Shown in pieces: positions 1 through 12,230 of a stretch of 64,000 bases of DNA. A program made the position numbers and the translations under genes. Source of the stretch: Chondromyces crocatus (GTDB taxonomy: Bacteria; Myxococcota_A; Polyangia; Polyangiales; Polyangiaceae); the NCBI RefSeq assembly GCF_001189295.1, contig NZ_CP012159.1, forward strand, positions 2,618,001 to 2,682,000, in the 5' to 3' direction. Positions within the stretch are counted from its first letter, which is position 1; every line of letters starts with the position of its first letter. Below the pieces are notes generated by a model that was given only the letters and a program-made list of their open reading frames with translations, did no database searches and was not told where the DNA came from.

Positions 1-142
1 CCGCTGCTGCTCGACAGGCACAGTGTAGCGGTTCGGGTGGCGCGGGCGAAAGGCACACGGGCTCTTCTCCCCGGTCCGGCCTGGCATTCTCTGGCATGCC
101 CGGAGAGTGGCATCGTGTGCTTTGTGATGTGAATGACTCTGT

Positions 143-165
143 AAAATGGGTCCTCCAACGGACCC
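143..165 (-). terminator. Rho-independent terminator of lon
   Basis: A perfect 6-bp inverted repeat (GGGTCC/GGACCC, 6-nt loop) lies at 148-165. On the minus strand it is followed by ATTTTA. It sits just past the lon stop codon, so it most likely ends lon transcription. The rest of positions 1-182 shows no gene. Confidence 0.6.
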
Positions 166-182
166 GGGGGGAGACCAGCCTC

Positions 183-2606
<2,424 letters not shown>

Positions 2607-2740
2607 GCGCGAGGTATTTGCGAGGCCCGTGCCAGAAAACAGGGGCGCACGCGACACGTCCGAGGCTCTCTCGGGGCCACGCCCCAGACGCACGAAATCC
2701 CGGGAGGACGGCCTGTTCTGGTGGTAGGGTCGGCGGCTCC

Positions 2741-3694
2741 ATGCGCGCAGACTCCTTTACTTTCCAGGCAGATGACGGCGCAGAACTCTTCGTGCGCCGC
2801 TGGGTCCCCGACGAGGGCATCGCCCGCCGTGGTGTGGTGCACATCGTCCATGGGATGGCCGAGCACGGTGGTCGCTATGCACGCTTCGCCGAGGCGCTGA
2901 CCGCTGCGGGCTGGGTGGTGTATGCGGGTGACGTCCGTGGCCACGGCCGCACCGCGCGCACCGACGACGAGCTCGGAATCTTCGCGCCCGAGGGCGGCTT
3001 CCACCGGGTCGTCCGCGATCAGGAGCAGCTCCTCCGCCACGAGCAAGAGGAGAACCCTGGCCTGCCGCTGGTGATCTTCGGGCACAGCATGGGTTCCTTC
3101 ATTGCTCAGCGCGCCCTCATGGAACGCAGCATCGACGTGCGGGGGGCTGTGCTCTCCGGTAGCAGCGGCAAGCCGAGCCCCCTCGCCCTGGTGGCCCAGA
3201 CCATCGCCAAGCTCGAGCACAAGCGCCTCGGCTCGCGTGGCCGCAGCCCCCTCCTGCTCAAGATGATCTTCGGGACCTTCAACGCGGCGTTCAAGCCCAA
3301 CCGCACGGGCTTCGACTGGCTCACCACGGTCGCCGCCGAGGTCGACACCTACGCGGCCGACAACCGCTGCGGTTTCACCCCAACGGCGAGCCTGTGGCTC
3401 GACGTGATGGGTGGCACGGACGAGATCACCCGACCGGAAATGCAGGCGCGGCTCCCCGCGGAACTCCCGATGTACCTGTTCGCCGGCAGCGAAGACCCCC
3501 TGAGCGACGGCGCCAAGGGCGTCCTCCAGCTCGCGCGGTCCCTCCGCAAGGCCGGCCTCCGGCACGTGGAGCTGCGCATCTACCCCGGGGGGCGCCACGA
3601 GATGCTCAACGAGGCGAACCATCCCGAGGTCACGCGCGAGATCCTGGCCTGGCTCGACGCCAAGGTGCCCGCCTCGCAGCCCCAGGTGAGCTGA
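2741..3694 (+). CDS. Alpha/beta hydrolase, monoacylglycerol lipase-like (hydrolase_4)
   Basis: This 317-residue serine hydrolase resembles monoacylglycerol lipase and lysophospholipase. It has the oxyanion-side HGMAEHGGRY motif near residue 40, the nucleophile elbow GHSMGS (Ser about 116), an acid Asp in AGSEDPLSDG (about 253) and a His in GGRHEMLNE (about 286), giving a complete triad. There is no signal peptide, so it is probably cytoplasmic. The ATG at 2741 starts right at the family N-terminus MRADSFTFQADDG; the upstream in-frame extension overlaps the lon start region and looks non-coding. It stands alone, divergent from lon and convergent with typA. The substrate is not deducible beyond acyl esters or monoglycerides. 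Confidence 0.9.
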   Translation: MRADSFTFQADDGAELFVRRWVPDEGIARRGVVHIVHGMAEHGGRYARFAEALTAAGWVVYAGDVRGHGRTARTDDELGIFAPEGGFHRVVRDQEQLLRHEQEENPGLPLVIFGHSMGSFIAQRALMERSIDVRGAVLSGSSGKPSPLALVAQTIAKLEHKRLGSRGRSPLLLKMIFGTFNAAFKPNRTGFDWLTTVAAEVDTYAADNRCGFTPTASLWLDVMGGTDEITRPEMQARLPAELPMYLFAGSEDPLSDGAKGVLQLARSLRKAGLRHVELRIYPGGRHEMLNEANHPEVTREILAWLDAKVPASQPQVS

Positions 3695-3767
3695 GCGTCA
3701 CCGCGTCTCGCCGAGCATCACCCCTCGTCGCCGAACGTCCAGGCAACCGTCTGGGCGGTGCTGGCAT

Positions 3768-3806
3768 CAACAAAAGAAGAAGGCCGCCAGTGAACCCGGC
3801 GGCCTT
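3768..3806 (-). terminator. Terminator hairpin between lipase gene and typA
   Basis: A perfect 9-bp inverted repeat (AAGGCCGCC/GGCGGCCTT, 9-nt loop) occupies 3780-3806. Read on the minus strand it is followed by a T-rich run (CTTCTTTTGTT). It lies between two convergent genes and most clearly serves typA. Confidence 0.75.
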
Positions 3807-3842
3807 GCACGCGTGGGCTGCTCGCGGCAGCCCCTCGGGGGA

Positions 3843-5681
3843 TCAGGTCACGGCCTGCGCCTGCTCGATGGCGTCCTCGCGCCGATCGCGCTTGTTGCAC
3901 TCCAGCACGCGCTTGCGCACCCGCACCGCCTCCGGCGTCACCTCGACCAGCTCGTCGGCGTCGATCCACTCCATCGCCGTCTCGATGGTCAGCACCTTCG
4001 GCGGCGCGAGCAGGACGTTCTCGTCCTTGCCGTGGTTGCGCACGTTGGAGAGCTTCTTCTCCTTGATCACGTTGCAGTCCGTGTCGTTGGCGCGGTTGTG
4101 CTCGCCCACGATCATCCCCTCGTAGACCTCCACGCCCGGCAAGAGGAAGAACTGCCCGCGCGGCTGCAGGTGGTGCAGCGCGTACGGCGTCGCCACGCCC
4201 ATCCGGTCGGCGACGATCGCTCCCGTCGGCCGCCGCATCATCGGTCCGCCCCAGGGGGCCCACCCGTCGAACATGGTGTTCAAGAGCCCTGTCCCACGGG
4301 TCGAGGTCAGGAACTCGCCCCGGAAGCCGATCAGCCCCCGCGACGGCACCTTGAACTCCAGGCGCGCCCGGCCGAAGCCCGGGTTGGTCATCTTCACCAT
4401 CCGGCCGCGCCGCGTGCTCAGCCGCTCGGTCACCACGCCGACGAAGGTCTCCGGCACGTCGACCACGACCAGCTCCACCGGCTCCATGGTCTCCCCGTTC
4501 ACCTCGCGGGTGACCACCTCGGGGTTGGAGAGCTGCACCTCGTAGCCTTCGCGGCGCATCGTCTCCACCAGGATCGCGAGCTGCAGCTCGCCGCGCCCCA
4601 GCACGAGGAACGTGTCGGGCGACTCGGTGGGTTCCACCCGGATGGCCAGGTTGCGCATCGCCTCCCGCTCCAGCCGGTCCTTCAGGTGGCGGCTGGTCAG
4701 GAACTTCGACTGCTTGCTCTTCCCGGCGAACGGCGAGGTGTTCACCCCGATACGCATCTTGATCGTCGGCTCTTCCACCACGATCCGCGGCAGCGCCTCC
4801 GGTGCCGAGGCCACGGTGATCGTGTCACCGATCGTCGCCGCCTCCAGCCCCGCGACCGCCACCACCTCACCGGCCGACGCCTGGGTCACCGACACCCGCT
4901 TCAGCCCCTCGAAGGCGTAAAGCATCTTCACGTTGCCGCGCGTCTGCCCCGTCTCACCGAGGACCACGACCTCCTCCGAGGCCCGCACCGTCCCGCGCAC
5001 CACCCGCCCCACGGCGAGTTTGCCGACGTAGTCGTCGTGCGCGGTGTTGCAGACGATGATCTGCAGCGGCCCTTCCGGATCGCCCGCGGGCGCCGGCACC
5101 TTCGCCAGGATGGTCTCGAACAGCGGCACGAGGTCCTTCGCCTCGTCCGTCAGCTCCTTCTTGGCCTGGCCCAGCTTGCCGATCGCGTACAGCGTCGGGA
5201 AGTCGAGCTGCGTGTCCGTCGCCTCCAGGTCGCAGAACAGATCGAATACCTCGGACAGCACCTCGTGGGGCCGCGCGTCGGAGCGATCGATCTTGTTCAC
5301 CACGAGGAGCACCGGGAACCGCCGCTCCAGGCACTTCGACAGCACGAACCGCGTCTGAGGCAGCGGCCCCTCGGCCGCGTCCACCAGCAGGATGGCCCCG
5401 TCGGCCATCATCAGCGTGCGCTCCACCTCGCCGCCGAAGTCGGCGTGGCCTGGCGTGTCCACGATGTTGATCTTGACGCCTTTGTAGCGGACGCTCGTGT
5501 TCTTCGCGAGGATGGTGATCCCGCGTTCACGCTCGAGGTCGTTGGAGTCCATGACCCGCTCGACGAGCTCTTCATTTTCGCGGAAGGCGCCTGCCTGCCG
5601 GAGCATGTGATCGACGAGTGTGGTCTTACCGTGGTCGACGTGGGCCACGATGGCGATGTTGCGGAGCTGGTTCTGAGCCAT
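3843..5681 (-). CDS. typA: Translational GTPase TypA/BipA
   Basis: TypA is a ribosome-binding translation-factor GTPase involved in 50S assembly and stress or cold adaptation. The 612-residue protein is full length for the family. It shows G1 AHVDHGKTT near residue 15, switch I RGITI, G3 DTPGHADF, G4 NKIDR, then the EF-G-like domains II, III and V and the TypA-specific C-terminal domain ([18 protein letters not shown]). The ATG at 5681 opens with [18 protein letters not shown], the usual start. It is a single gene with a strong terminator, divergent from the thioesterase gene with an 85-bp spacer. Nothing appears atypical. Confidence 0.97.
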   Translation of the reverse strand: MAQNQLRNIAIVAHVDHGKTTLVDHMLRQAGAFRENEELVERVMDSNDLERERGITILAKNTSVRYKGVKINIVDTPGHADFGGEVERTLMMADGAILLVDAAEGPLPQTRFVLSKCLERRFPVLLVVNKIDRSDARPHEVLSEVFDLFCDLEATDTQLDFPTLYAIGKLGQAKKELTDEAKDLVPLFETILAKVPAPAGDPEGPLQIIVCNTAHDDYVGKLAVGRVVRGTVRASEEVVVLGETGQTRGNVKMLYAFEGLKRVSVTQASAGEVVAVAGLEAATIGDTITVASAPEALPRIVVEEPTIKMRIGVNTSPFAGKSKQSKFLTSRHLKDRLEREAMRNLAIRVEPTESPDTFLVLGRGELQLAILVETMRREGYEVQLSNPEVVTREVNGETMEPVELVVVDVPETFVGVVTERLSTRRGRMVKMTNPGFGRARLEFKVPSRGLIGFRGEFLTSTRGTGLLNTMFDGWAPWGGPMMRRPTGAIVADRMGVATPYALHHLQPRGQFFLLPGVEVYEGMIVGEHNRANDTDCNVIKEKKLSNVRNHGKDENVLLAPPKVLTIETAMEWIDADELVEVTPEAVRVRKRVLECNKRDRREDAIEQAQAVT

Positions 5682-5766
5682 ACGGCGGGCATGCCCCTAC
5701 CATGCTGTTTCGCTGAGCGCGAGGGGTGCGGCGGCCGACGATGGCCTCGAATGCCGATTCGCTGGT

Positions 5767-6207
5767 ATGGGGGACCGCATGGACCTCGCGCTTCTCAAGG
5801 TGGTGGTCGAGCAGAAGATCCCCTTCAACCACTTCATGGGCGTCCAGGCCGTCTCGATCGAGCATGGCCGCGTCCGCCTGGAACTCCCCTTCCGAGAAGA
5901 GCTGCTCGGTGACTGGGTCCGCAAGGCGATCCACGGCGGCGTCATCAGCATGCTCGCCGACGTCGCGGGAGGCTTCGCCATCTGGTCGACCCTCGACGAC
6001 CCCACCGCCCGGGTCTCCACCATCGACCTGCGCGTCGACTACCTGCGCCCCGGCAAGCCCGAGCGCCTCGTCGCCGAGGGCATCATCGTGCGCGTCGGCG
6101 GCCGCGTCGGCGTCTCCGACATTCGCCTCTTCCACCCCGACGCCGAGGACCAGCTCGTCGCCACCGGCAAGGGCGTCTACGCCATCAAGGTGCCAAAATC
6201 CCACTGA
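5767..6207 (+). CDS. PaaI-family acyl-CoA thioesterase (hotdog fold)
   Basis: This 146-residue single hotdog-domain protein is probably a cytoplasmic acyl-CoA thioesterase that acts as an oligomer. The family signature is visible in the central helix region, AIHGGVISMLADVAGGFA (residues about 57-74), with the HGG and the following Asp conserved. The strand motif STIDLRVDYLRPGKP and the closing GVYAIKV also fit. It starts at the ATG at 5767; a second Met at residue 5 is possible. It is divergent from typA. No operon partner shows its substrate. Confidence 0.88.
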   Translation: MGDRMDLALLKVVVEQKIPFNHFMGVQAVSIEHGRVRLELPFREELLGDWVRKAIHGGVISMLADVAGGFAIWSTLDDPTARVSTIDLRVDYLRPGKPERLVAEGIIVRVGGRVGVSDIRLFHPDAEDQLVATGKGVYAIKVPKSH

Positions 6208-6302
6208 GAGTGAAGCGGCGCGCAGAGGCGCCACGGATGCTGCCGTGAGGCATCGCCCGTCGCGCGCTCACGCCGCCGCTTCGAGACGCTCCAGCCATCG
6301 GC

Positions 6303-6884
6303 TCAGGCAGCGCGTCGCCTTCCGAGGTGCGGCCCCTCGGCGATCTCCTCGATCATCTTCCGGTTGAACGCTGGCAGATCGTCCGGCTTCCGGCTGGTCA
6401 CCAGCCCCATGTCCGTGACCACCTCCTCGTCCACCCAGTTCGCCCCCGCGTTGATCAGGTCCGTCTTGATCGACTCGTAGGACGTAAGCTTCTTCCCCTT
6501 CACCACGCCCGCATCGATCAGCGTCCACGGCCCGTGACAGATGGCCGCCACCGGCTTGCCCGCGTCGAAGAACGCCCGCACGAAGGCCACGGCCTCCCGG
6601 TTCGCCCGCAGGTGGTCCGGGTTCATCACCCCGCCGGGCAGCACCAGTGCGTCGAAGTCCTCGGCCCGCGCCTCGTCGAGCTGCACATCGACCGGGAACT
6701 CATCGCCCCACTCCGTGTGCTTCCAGCCCTTCACCTTGCCCTCTTGCGGCGACACGATCACCGGCTTCGCCCCCGCCTGCTCCAGCGCCTTCATCGGTTC
6801 GGTCAGCTCGACCTGCTCGAACCCATCGTCGACCAGCAGGGCCACCCGCTTGCCGTGAATGTCTCGCTTGTTCTCTCGCTGCAT
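6303..6884 (-). CDS. DJ-1/PfpI family protein (YhbO/PfpI-type deglycase or protease)
   Basis: A 193-residue class I glutamine-amidotransferase-like protein of the type 1 PfpI group. The nucleophile Cys lies in AAICHGPW (Cys about 115) with His next to it, and the acidic residue that primes the Cys is in LLVDDGFEQVE near the N-terminus. These features match YhbO/PfpI proteins described as general-stress, glyoxalase/deglycase or protease-like enzymes; the exact activity is disputed in the family. A GGAGG lies about 9 nt before the ATG at 6884. It is the last of three minus-strand genes (L,D-transpeptidase, SIMPL lipoprotein, PfpI), but a 105-bp gap makes a shared transcript uncertain. Confidence 0.9.
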   Translation of the reverse strand: MQRENKRDIHGKRVALLVDDGFEQVELTEPMKALEQAGAKPVIVSPQEGKVKGWKHTEWGDEFPVDVQLDEARAEDFDALVLPGGVMNPDHLRANREAVAFVRAFFDAGKPVAAICHGPWTLIDAGVVKGKKLTSYESIKTDLINAGANWVDEEVVTDMGLVTSRKPDDLPAFNRKMIEEIAEGPHLGRRRAA

Positions 6885-6989
6885 CGACTCGTACCTCCGC
6901 CCTGGCCGAGTGCAGCGCGCATGCCACTCCTCATCCTCTGGCGGGCTCGCGTCTCGTTGGCCGGCTCGGACCGGCGCTGCCGAGTGCTC

Positions 6990-7781
6990 TCACTCCCGAC
7001 CGCTGCTGCGGCTTCCCCCGGCCGCGTCGAGCCGGCACGCGATCGCGAGCGACAGCGCCACTTCCTCCAGGGAGAGCACTTGCTGCTCGATCCCGCCTGG
7101 AGGCGCGCAGTCCACGATGTGCAGCGGCACCGTCCCCCCCTGCGCGACCTCCGCGAACGCGCGCACCCGCCGCACCCACCGCTCCGTCAGCGCCGCCCGG
7201 TGGGCCTCCGCCTCCTTCACCACCGGCCGCGGCACCTCGAAGCTCGCCCCCTTGCGCCCATCGTCCGTCGACGCCTTCTGAAGCTCCCGCGTCACCTGCG
7301 TGAGTGCCGCAAGCAGCCGAGCGCGCGCCCAGTAGTCGAGCGACGCGGCGAGCGGGACCTCGATCGTCCCGTCGACCGTCACCGACACCTCCCCCTTCTT
7401 GTCTCCCTCCGCCTTGCCCGGCGCGTACGGCGCCGACGCCACCCCACACATCCGCACCGTCGCCGCACCCCCCGTCGCCTCCTCGACCCGCTTCTCCACC
7501 TCGCTGACTGCCGCCTGCGCCGCCGCGACGGCCCGCTGCGCGTCCGCCGCCGTCTCGCGCAGTGCGAACCCCAGCTCCAGCGCATCCGGCCGCACCACCA
7601 GATCCGACTTCATCGCCCCCCGCTGCGGCACCGAAGGAGACGCCGCGATCGACGAGACACTCGCCCCGCTCGCGTAAGGCGACAGGGGAGGAGCCGAGGA
7701 CGCCTCGTACGTGGTGGCCCCGGCACCACAGCCCGTTGCGGCCAGGGTGGAGAACGCGAGAACGAGCAGGGCAGCGCGCAT
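6990..7781 (-). CDS. SIMPL-domain (DUF541) lipoprotein
   Basis: A 263-residue predicted lipoprotein with signal sequence MRALLVLAFSTLAATGC-like start and lipobox AATGC (Cys about 18). The mature part fits the SIMPL/DUF541 family: VVRPDALELGFALRETAADAQRA near residues 65-90, a VSVTVDGTIEVPLAASLDYW segment, and a C-terminal VPLHIVDCAPPGG. SIMPL proteins are periplasmic or outer-membrane-attached and poorly characterised (Brucella BP26, IRAK-interacting homologues). The gene starts 58 bp after the L,D-transpeptidase stop on the same strand, which suggests a shared envelope transcript. Function unknown; family assignment is moderately sure. Confidence 0.75.
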   Translation of the reverse strand: MRAALLVLAFSTLAATGCGAGATTYEASSAPPLSPYASGASVSSIAASPSVPQRGAMKSDLVVRPDALELGFALRETAADAQRAVAAAQAAVSEVEKRVEEATGGAATVRMCGVASAPYAPGKAEGDKKGEVSVTVDGTIEVPLAASLDYWARARLLAALTQVTRELQKASTDDGRKGASFEVPRPVVKEAEAHRAALTERWVRRVRAFAEVAQGGTVPLHIVDCAPPGGIEQQVLSLEEVALSLAIACRLDAAGGSRSSGRE

Positions 7782-7839
7782 GGCCGAGAGGCTACTCCCT
7801 CCGTGCCTTCGGGTCAGCCGCGCCCCGCGCCCGGACCCC

Positions 7840-9549
7840 TCAGCGGTGCACCACGATGGCCGTCGTCGGCCCGTTCTCCTTCGTCGCCCCCGCCCCCGTC
7901 ACCCCCTGCCACCCCTCCGGCACCTGCGGATCGCTCCACCCGAACAGCCACTCCGCATCGATCGGCGACACATTCACGCACCCCGCGCTCGTCGGCTCCC
8001 CGAACCGCTCGTGCCAGTACGCCGCGTGCAGCGCGAAGGGCGGGTTGAAGTACTGCGTGTGCGGCACATCCGCGATCCAGAAGCTCCGGTTCTCCCCCTT
8101 CTCCGGCGACATCGTTGCCGCCCGATCCTTGAACGTCACGTAGAACGTCCCTCGCGGCGTCGTGCTGTCCTTCACCGGATCCCGCCCCGGCACCGACACC
8201 CCGCCCGCGCCGGGCGACATCAGCGTCGCGAACACCGGCGTATTCCCCACGTAGGCCGTCAGCGTCCCCTGCGTCACGCGCACGTGGATCCACTTCTGCC
8301 CCTCGGCGACGCCCCCGGGCAGCTTCTCCCGCGCCTCCACCACCGTTGCGTCGTCCTCGGCCACGAACAGCGCCGCGCCTCCCGCGTCCCGCTCCCGCGT
8401 CTCCAGGAACACCCGCCCCCCGCGCTCCACCCGCTGCCCCGTGAGCTGCACGAAGGTCCGCACCTCGAACGATCCCCCCGCCGCCTCGAGCCCACCCCCT
8501 GCCGTCGCGCGCCATCGCGGCCGCGCCTCCTTCCGGAACCATGCGATCGGCAGCTTCACCTCACCCCCCAGCCGCACCCCCTGGAACGTGCTCGGCTTGA
8601 ACGGCCGCACCCGATCCGCAGGCACCAGCGTGTTGTCCGCCGACATCAACCATGCCCGTCCCTCGGCCTCGAACACCCGCGTGAACGACACCATCGAACC
8701 CAGCGGAATGTCCTGCCGCACCAGCCCCATCCGATCGCTCAGCCCTTGCCCTCCCGAGAGGAACTCCGGCAGCCCGTCCGTCGCCGGGATCGGCTCCACC
8801 ACCGCCAGCGCCTCGTGCCCGCTCAGCGTCTTCGGCAGCGGCCGGAACGACCCCACCTTCCCGAACTTCGCCTCGAACCGCGCCTGCTCCGCGCGCGAAG
8901 GGATCCGGTTGTACATCGGCGCCCCGTTCGACAGCGCATAGCGGTACGGGAATGCCCCCACCTTCCCCTGCGTCGCCTCCGCGATCGCCACGCTCCGCGA
9001 CGCAGGCGCGAGCGTCACCGTCCGGTCGACGCAGACGTACCCCCGCGGCTCCACCGGCAGATACCCCCCAGGGCACCCCTGTCCCCGCACCGCCTCCGTG
9101 CTCCGCAGCGCCACCGAGCCCCCGTTGCGCACGTAGCCCAGGTACTTGTCCCCGCGCGCCGGCGTCGGCCAGATCCACGTCACGTACCCCTGGCTGGTCA
9201 GCCTCGGCCTGTCGTCGACTGGCGCCGCGGCGGGCGTCCCCGTGCTGGCCTCGCGCTCCTCCGAGCGCGGCGTCGCCTGGTGCCCAGCCGACGTCGCCTC
9301 ATCGCCAGTGCGCTCTGCCGCTCCTCCAGCACCACCGCCGACGTCGCTGGAGCGCTCACCTGCCTGGGACGAGGACGCCACCGCGCCGCGAACCCCTTCC
9401 ACCGCCGCCCCCTCTGTGGCTCCCGCGGGTTCGACCTTGGCCACTCTCGCCGTGCGCGGCGCCACGGCCCCCCCTTCTCCCTCCAGCGCAGAGCCACAGG
9501 CGAACGCAGGCACGAAAGGAAGCAGCACCACCACGGATCGCAACGACAT
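7840..9549 (-). CDS. L,D-transpeptidase (YkuD) lipoprotein
   Basis: A 569-residue envelope protein. The N-terminus MSLRSVVVLLPFVPAFACGS is a lipoprotein signal, followed by a low-complexity Glu/Ala/Ser linker to about residue 150 and a YkuD catalytic domain at the C-terminus (about 400-545). The catalytic motif is complete: FALHAAYWHERFGEP (His about 509) and SAGCVNVSPIDAEWLF (Cys about 524). YkuD enzymes form 3-3 peptidoglycan cross-links or attach proteins to peptidoglycan. The ATG at 9549 was chosen because it begins the signal peptide; the frame stays open upstream to 9762. The middle region probably folds as a binding module that I do not recognise. Confidence 0.9.
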   Translation of the reverse strand: MSLRSVVVLLPFVPAFACGSALEGEGGAVAPRTARVAKVEPAGATEGAAVEGVRGAVASSSQAGERSSDVGGGAGGAAERTGDEATSAGHQATPRSEEREASTGTPAAAPVDDRPRLTSQGYVTWIWPTPARGDKYLGYVRNGGSVALRSTEAVRGQGCPGGYLPVEPRGYVCVDRTVTLAPASRSVAIAEATQGKVGAFPYRYALSNGAPMYNRIPSRAEQARFEAKFGKVGSFRPLPKTLSGHEALAVVEPIPATDGLPEFLSGGQGLSDRMGLVRQDIPLGSMVSFTRVFEAEGRAWLMSADNTLVPADRVRPFKPSTFQGVRLGGEVKLPIAWFRKEARPRWRATAGGGLEAAGGSFEVRTFVQLTGQRVERGGRVFLETRERDAGGAALFVAEDDATVVEAREKLPGGVAEGQKWIHVRVTQGTLTAYVGNTPVFATLMSPGAGGVSVPGRDPVKDSTTPRGTFYVTFKDRAATMSPEKGENRSFWIADVPHTQYFNPPFALHAAYWHERFGEPTSAGCVNVSPIDAEWLFGWSDPQVPEGWQGVTGAGATKENGPTTAIVVHR

Positions 9550-9667
9550 CGGCTTCGACTTCCGGTCGTACCCGATCCCGCCGTCCCCGCCAACGCGGAC
9601 CCGATCCCTGCGCCCTCGCCAACGTGGACCCTTGCATCCGGCCTGGAGCGCGGCCCAGGGTCTCACC

Positions 9668-9961
9668 ATGCAGCGCCGCTTCAACACGGCTGGACCCTGC
9701 ATCGCCGACCGGCACGACATGATCCCTGCCGAGCGCCGCCTGCCCGAGGCGCCCGCCCTCATCGAGCAGATGGGCTACTTCGCCATCCACGCTCCCCCTC
9801 GGACGGGCAAGACCACGGCACTCCGCGCGCTTGCCGAGGCGCTGACCAGCTCGGGGCGGTACGCCGCCGTCGCCTTCTCATACGAGAGCGGTGCGCCCTA
9901 TGGAGACGACATCGCCCTTGCGCATGGCGCCCTCCTGACGAGCCTCCGCCTCCGCGCCTGA
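9668..9961 (+). pseudogene. Truncated AAA-like ATP-binding protein (N-terminal fragment)
   Basis: The 97-residue reading frame matches only the N-terminus of a family of AAA-like NTPases found beside toxin-like or prophage genes: MQRRFNTAGPC, MIPAERRLPEAPALIEQ, then a Walker A-like APPRTGKTTALRALAEAL and SYESGAPYGDD. The family is normally around 500 residues, and here a stop at 9961 ends it before Walker B. Downstream sequence belongs to the next gene. I read this as a gene remnant left after a deletion. It is divergent from the L,D-transpeptidase. Confidence 0.6.
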
Positions 9962-10011
9962 GGCCGCCCTCGCAGGTCGCCCCTCCGAGACGTTTGACCT
10001 AGGCTGCCCGC

Positions 10012-11445
10012 GTGCGTTCCCCCTGGCTCACCGCCACCACCCTGTTCGTCGCGCTCCTGCCTGCGGGATGCGGCGCCTCTTCTGCGCCGCGCCCCTCCAG
10101 CGATGTCCCTGCCGACGATGTCCGCGCCGTCGCGAGCTTCCTCGGGGACGTGCACCCCGCACCGTACCGCTACGTCGACCCTGCCACGCTCTCGCAGCGC
10201 GTCGACAGCGAGGTCGCGCGCCTCGACGCGCTCCAGGAACCGACCGAATTCGACGTGGGCCTCGCCATCCACCGCGTGCTCGCCTCGGTGGGCGACGGTC
10301 ACCTCGCGGTCGCCATGCCCTCGTTCCAGCCCACCGCGGGTGTCACGCTCTCGCTCGTCCCGATCATGCCCATCCGCATCGGCGCCCGCGTGCTGGTGGA
10401 TGCCACGACCCAGGATCTCCCCGCGGGCACGGAGCTGCTCGCCATCGACGGCGTCCCCATCGACGACGTCTACCAGACCCTCGCCCCCCTCGTGCTCGTC
10501 GACGGCGCGCGCGACGAGCTGCGCCGCGCGGGCCTCGAACGCGGCTTCGCGCGCTACTACCCGCTCGCGTTCGGCATGCGTGACCGCTACGTCCTCCGCA
10601 TCCAGGAGCCAGGCGCCGACCCGCGTGATCTCACGCTCGATGGCCTCGACCGTGACGCCCTCGGCGCGCTCGTGGCGAACCGCCGCTCGAATGCGCTGCG
10701 CGGCGGTCCCCCGCTCTCGCCGCCCTGGCCCACCGCGACCCGCCACGACGATGCCGTCATCCTGCGGCTCGCTGGCTTCGGCATCCTCGACGAGGCCGAA
10801 TACACGCGGCGCACCGACGCCCTCTTCGCCGAGCTGTCGGGCGACGAGACGCTCGTGCTGGACCTCCGTGGCAACGAGGGCGGCCTCCGCACGAACGGCA
10901 TCGCCGTCCTGAACCACGTGCTCGCGTCCCCCTACGCCCAGTGGCAGCGCATGGACACGCGCATCCGCCAGATGCCCGACGCCTGGCGTTCGGCCGTGAC
11001 CTTCCCCTTCGTCCCCGAGAGCGCGCTCACCTCGTACTTCCCCGACGACGCCCTCGTCCGCGAGGGCGACCCGCTGGCCGCGCGCATGCGCCCGCACGGC
11101 GCTGGCCACCGCGGCCGGGTCCTCGCGTTCATCGACGGCGCCACGAACTCGGCGGCGGTCGAAGCCCTCGTCGCCCTCCGCGCAGCGCGGCCCGATGCGC
11201 TCCTCGTCGGCACCGAGACGGGAGGCGAATGTGGACGCCACATCGGCGAGCTGCCCGTGCAGTTCAGCACGCCAGAGCGCGGCTTCGGCGTGCTCGTCTC
11301 CCTGATCGCCCTCACCCACGTCCCGGTCAAGGGCTGCGAGCCGGGTCGAGGCTTCGTCCCCGATGCGGAGATCGCGCTCGACGAAGCCGCATTCCTCTCG
11401 GGACGCGACCCCTACCTCGACGCACTGACCGCGCTTTCTCGCTGA
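10012..11445 (+). CDS. S41-family (C-terminal processing peptidase-like) lipoprotein
   Basis: A 477-residue protein starting at GTG with lipobox LLPAGC (Cys about 20). The C-terminal half fits the S41/tail-specific protease fold: LVLDLRGNEGGLRTNG near residue 283, the nucleophile region FIDGATNSAAVEALVAL (Ser about 380) and VGTETGGECG near 401. A central VLVDATTQDLPAGTELLAIDGVPIDD segment resembles the PDZ-like part of these proteins. It probably acts as a periplasmic, membrane-anchored peptidase on unknown substrates; the general-base Lys could not be placed by eye. It is convergent with a small lipoprotein gene, 23 bp away. Confidence 0.8.
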   Translation: MRSPWLTATTLFVALLPAGCGASSAPRPSSDVPADDVRAVASFLGDVHPAPYRYVDPATLSQRVDSEVARLDALQEPTEFDVGLAIHRVLASVGDGHLAVAMPSFQPTAGVTLSLVPIMPIRIGARVLVDATTQDLPAGTELLAIDGVPIDDVYQTLAPLVLVDGARDELRRAGLERGFARYYPLAFGMRDRYVLRIQEPGADPRDLTLDGLDRDALGALVANRRSNALRGGPPLSPPWPTATRHDDAVILRLAGFGILDEAEYTRRTDALFAELSGDETLVLDLRGNEGGLRTNGIAVLNHVLASPYAQWQRMDTRIRQMPDAWRSAVTFPFVPESALTSYFPDDALVREGDPLAARMRPHGAGHRGRVLAFIDGATNSAAVEALVALRAARPDALLVGTETGGECGRHIGELPVQFSTPERGFGVLVSLIALTHVPVKGCEPGRGFVPDAEIALDEAAFLSGRDPYLDALTALSR

Positions 11446-11468
11446 GCACCGTCACCGTCCGCACGCAT

Positions 11469-11981
11469 TTACTTCGGCAGCAGCAACGGCAGCTCTGCAC
11501 CCCCCTGGCGCTCGGCGGTGGCGCAGGCTTCCACATCGACGGTCACCTTCGGTCCCATGTCCCAGTGCCCGACCAGGGAGCGCAGCTCCTCGGCGTGCAC
11601 ACGACAGACGCGCTCCTCGATGCGCTCGGCACCGCCACGCCGATCCGAGACCAGCGCGAGGAACGCATACAGATCATCGCCGCTCGGCGTCAGGTACTCC
11701 CATGCCTCGGCCTCTGGCGTGACGAGCTGCACGAGCACGCCGCCGTCACCATCCGCCTCCGTGGCGCGCACCTCCACCCGAGGGTAGACGCGGGAGCGTG
11801 GCGCGGTCGCAGCCGCCGAAGGACCGGACCCTCCTGCGAGGGCGGCGGAATTCGGCGCAGCGCTGGATGCGGGTCGCTGCGGGCGCGCGGCTGGATCGGG
11901 ACGGGAGCCCCCAGCACAGGCGGCGGAAGCGAGCATCGCGACTGCGATCACGGATCGTGCAAAGACAGGCTGGCGAAGCAT
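11469..11981 (-). CDS. Hypothetical lipoprotein
   Basis: A 170-residue protein with the signal MLRQPVFARSVIAVAMLASAACAGG (lipobox SAAC, Cys about 23), then a Pro/Ala/Ser linker and a compact C-terminal domain of about 110 residues (YPRVEVRATEADGDGGVLVQ to VEACATAERQ) containing two Cys that could form a disulfide. I do not recognise the family. The ATG at 11981 fits the signal peptide; the long open frame upstream is not coding-like. It is divergent from the chorismatase set. Confidence 0.65.
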   Translation of the reverse strand: MLRQPVFARSVIAVAMLASAACAGGSRPDPAARPQRPASSAAPNSAALAGGSGPSAAATAPRSRVYPRVEVRATEADGDGGVLVQLVTPEAEAWEYLTPSGDDLYAFLALVSDRRGGAERIEERVCRVHAEELRSLVGHWDMGPKVTVDVEACATAERQGGAELPLLLPK

Positions 11982-12230
11982 CGTCGGCGCGCAACGTACG
12001 ACAACCCCTTGCCCTCGCCCAGCCAGGCCTGACGGAAGCGCTGTCGGCCCACGGCACATCGACGCCTCCCACGGTCTATCGACGCCCCTCATCGCGTCCT
12101 CGTCGATTGCGTCCCACCCCCTCCCGAGGCACCTGCCATCGCGTCGACGGCCCCCACCGCGGCCCAGGCCATCGAGGGGACAACCCCCCACTCCTGGCTC
12201 GCGACGACGACCGTGGTAGATTGCCCGGCC

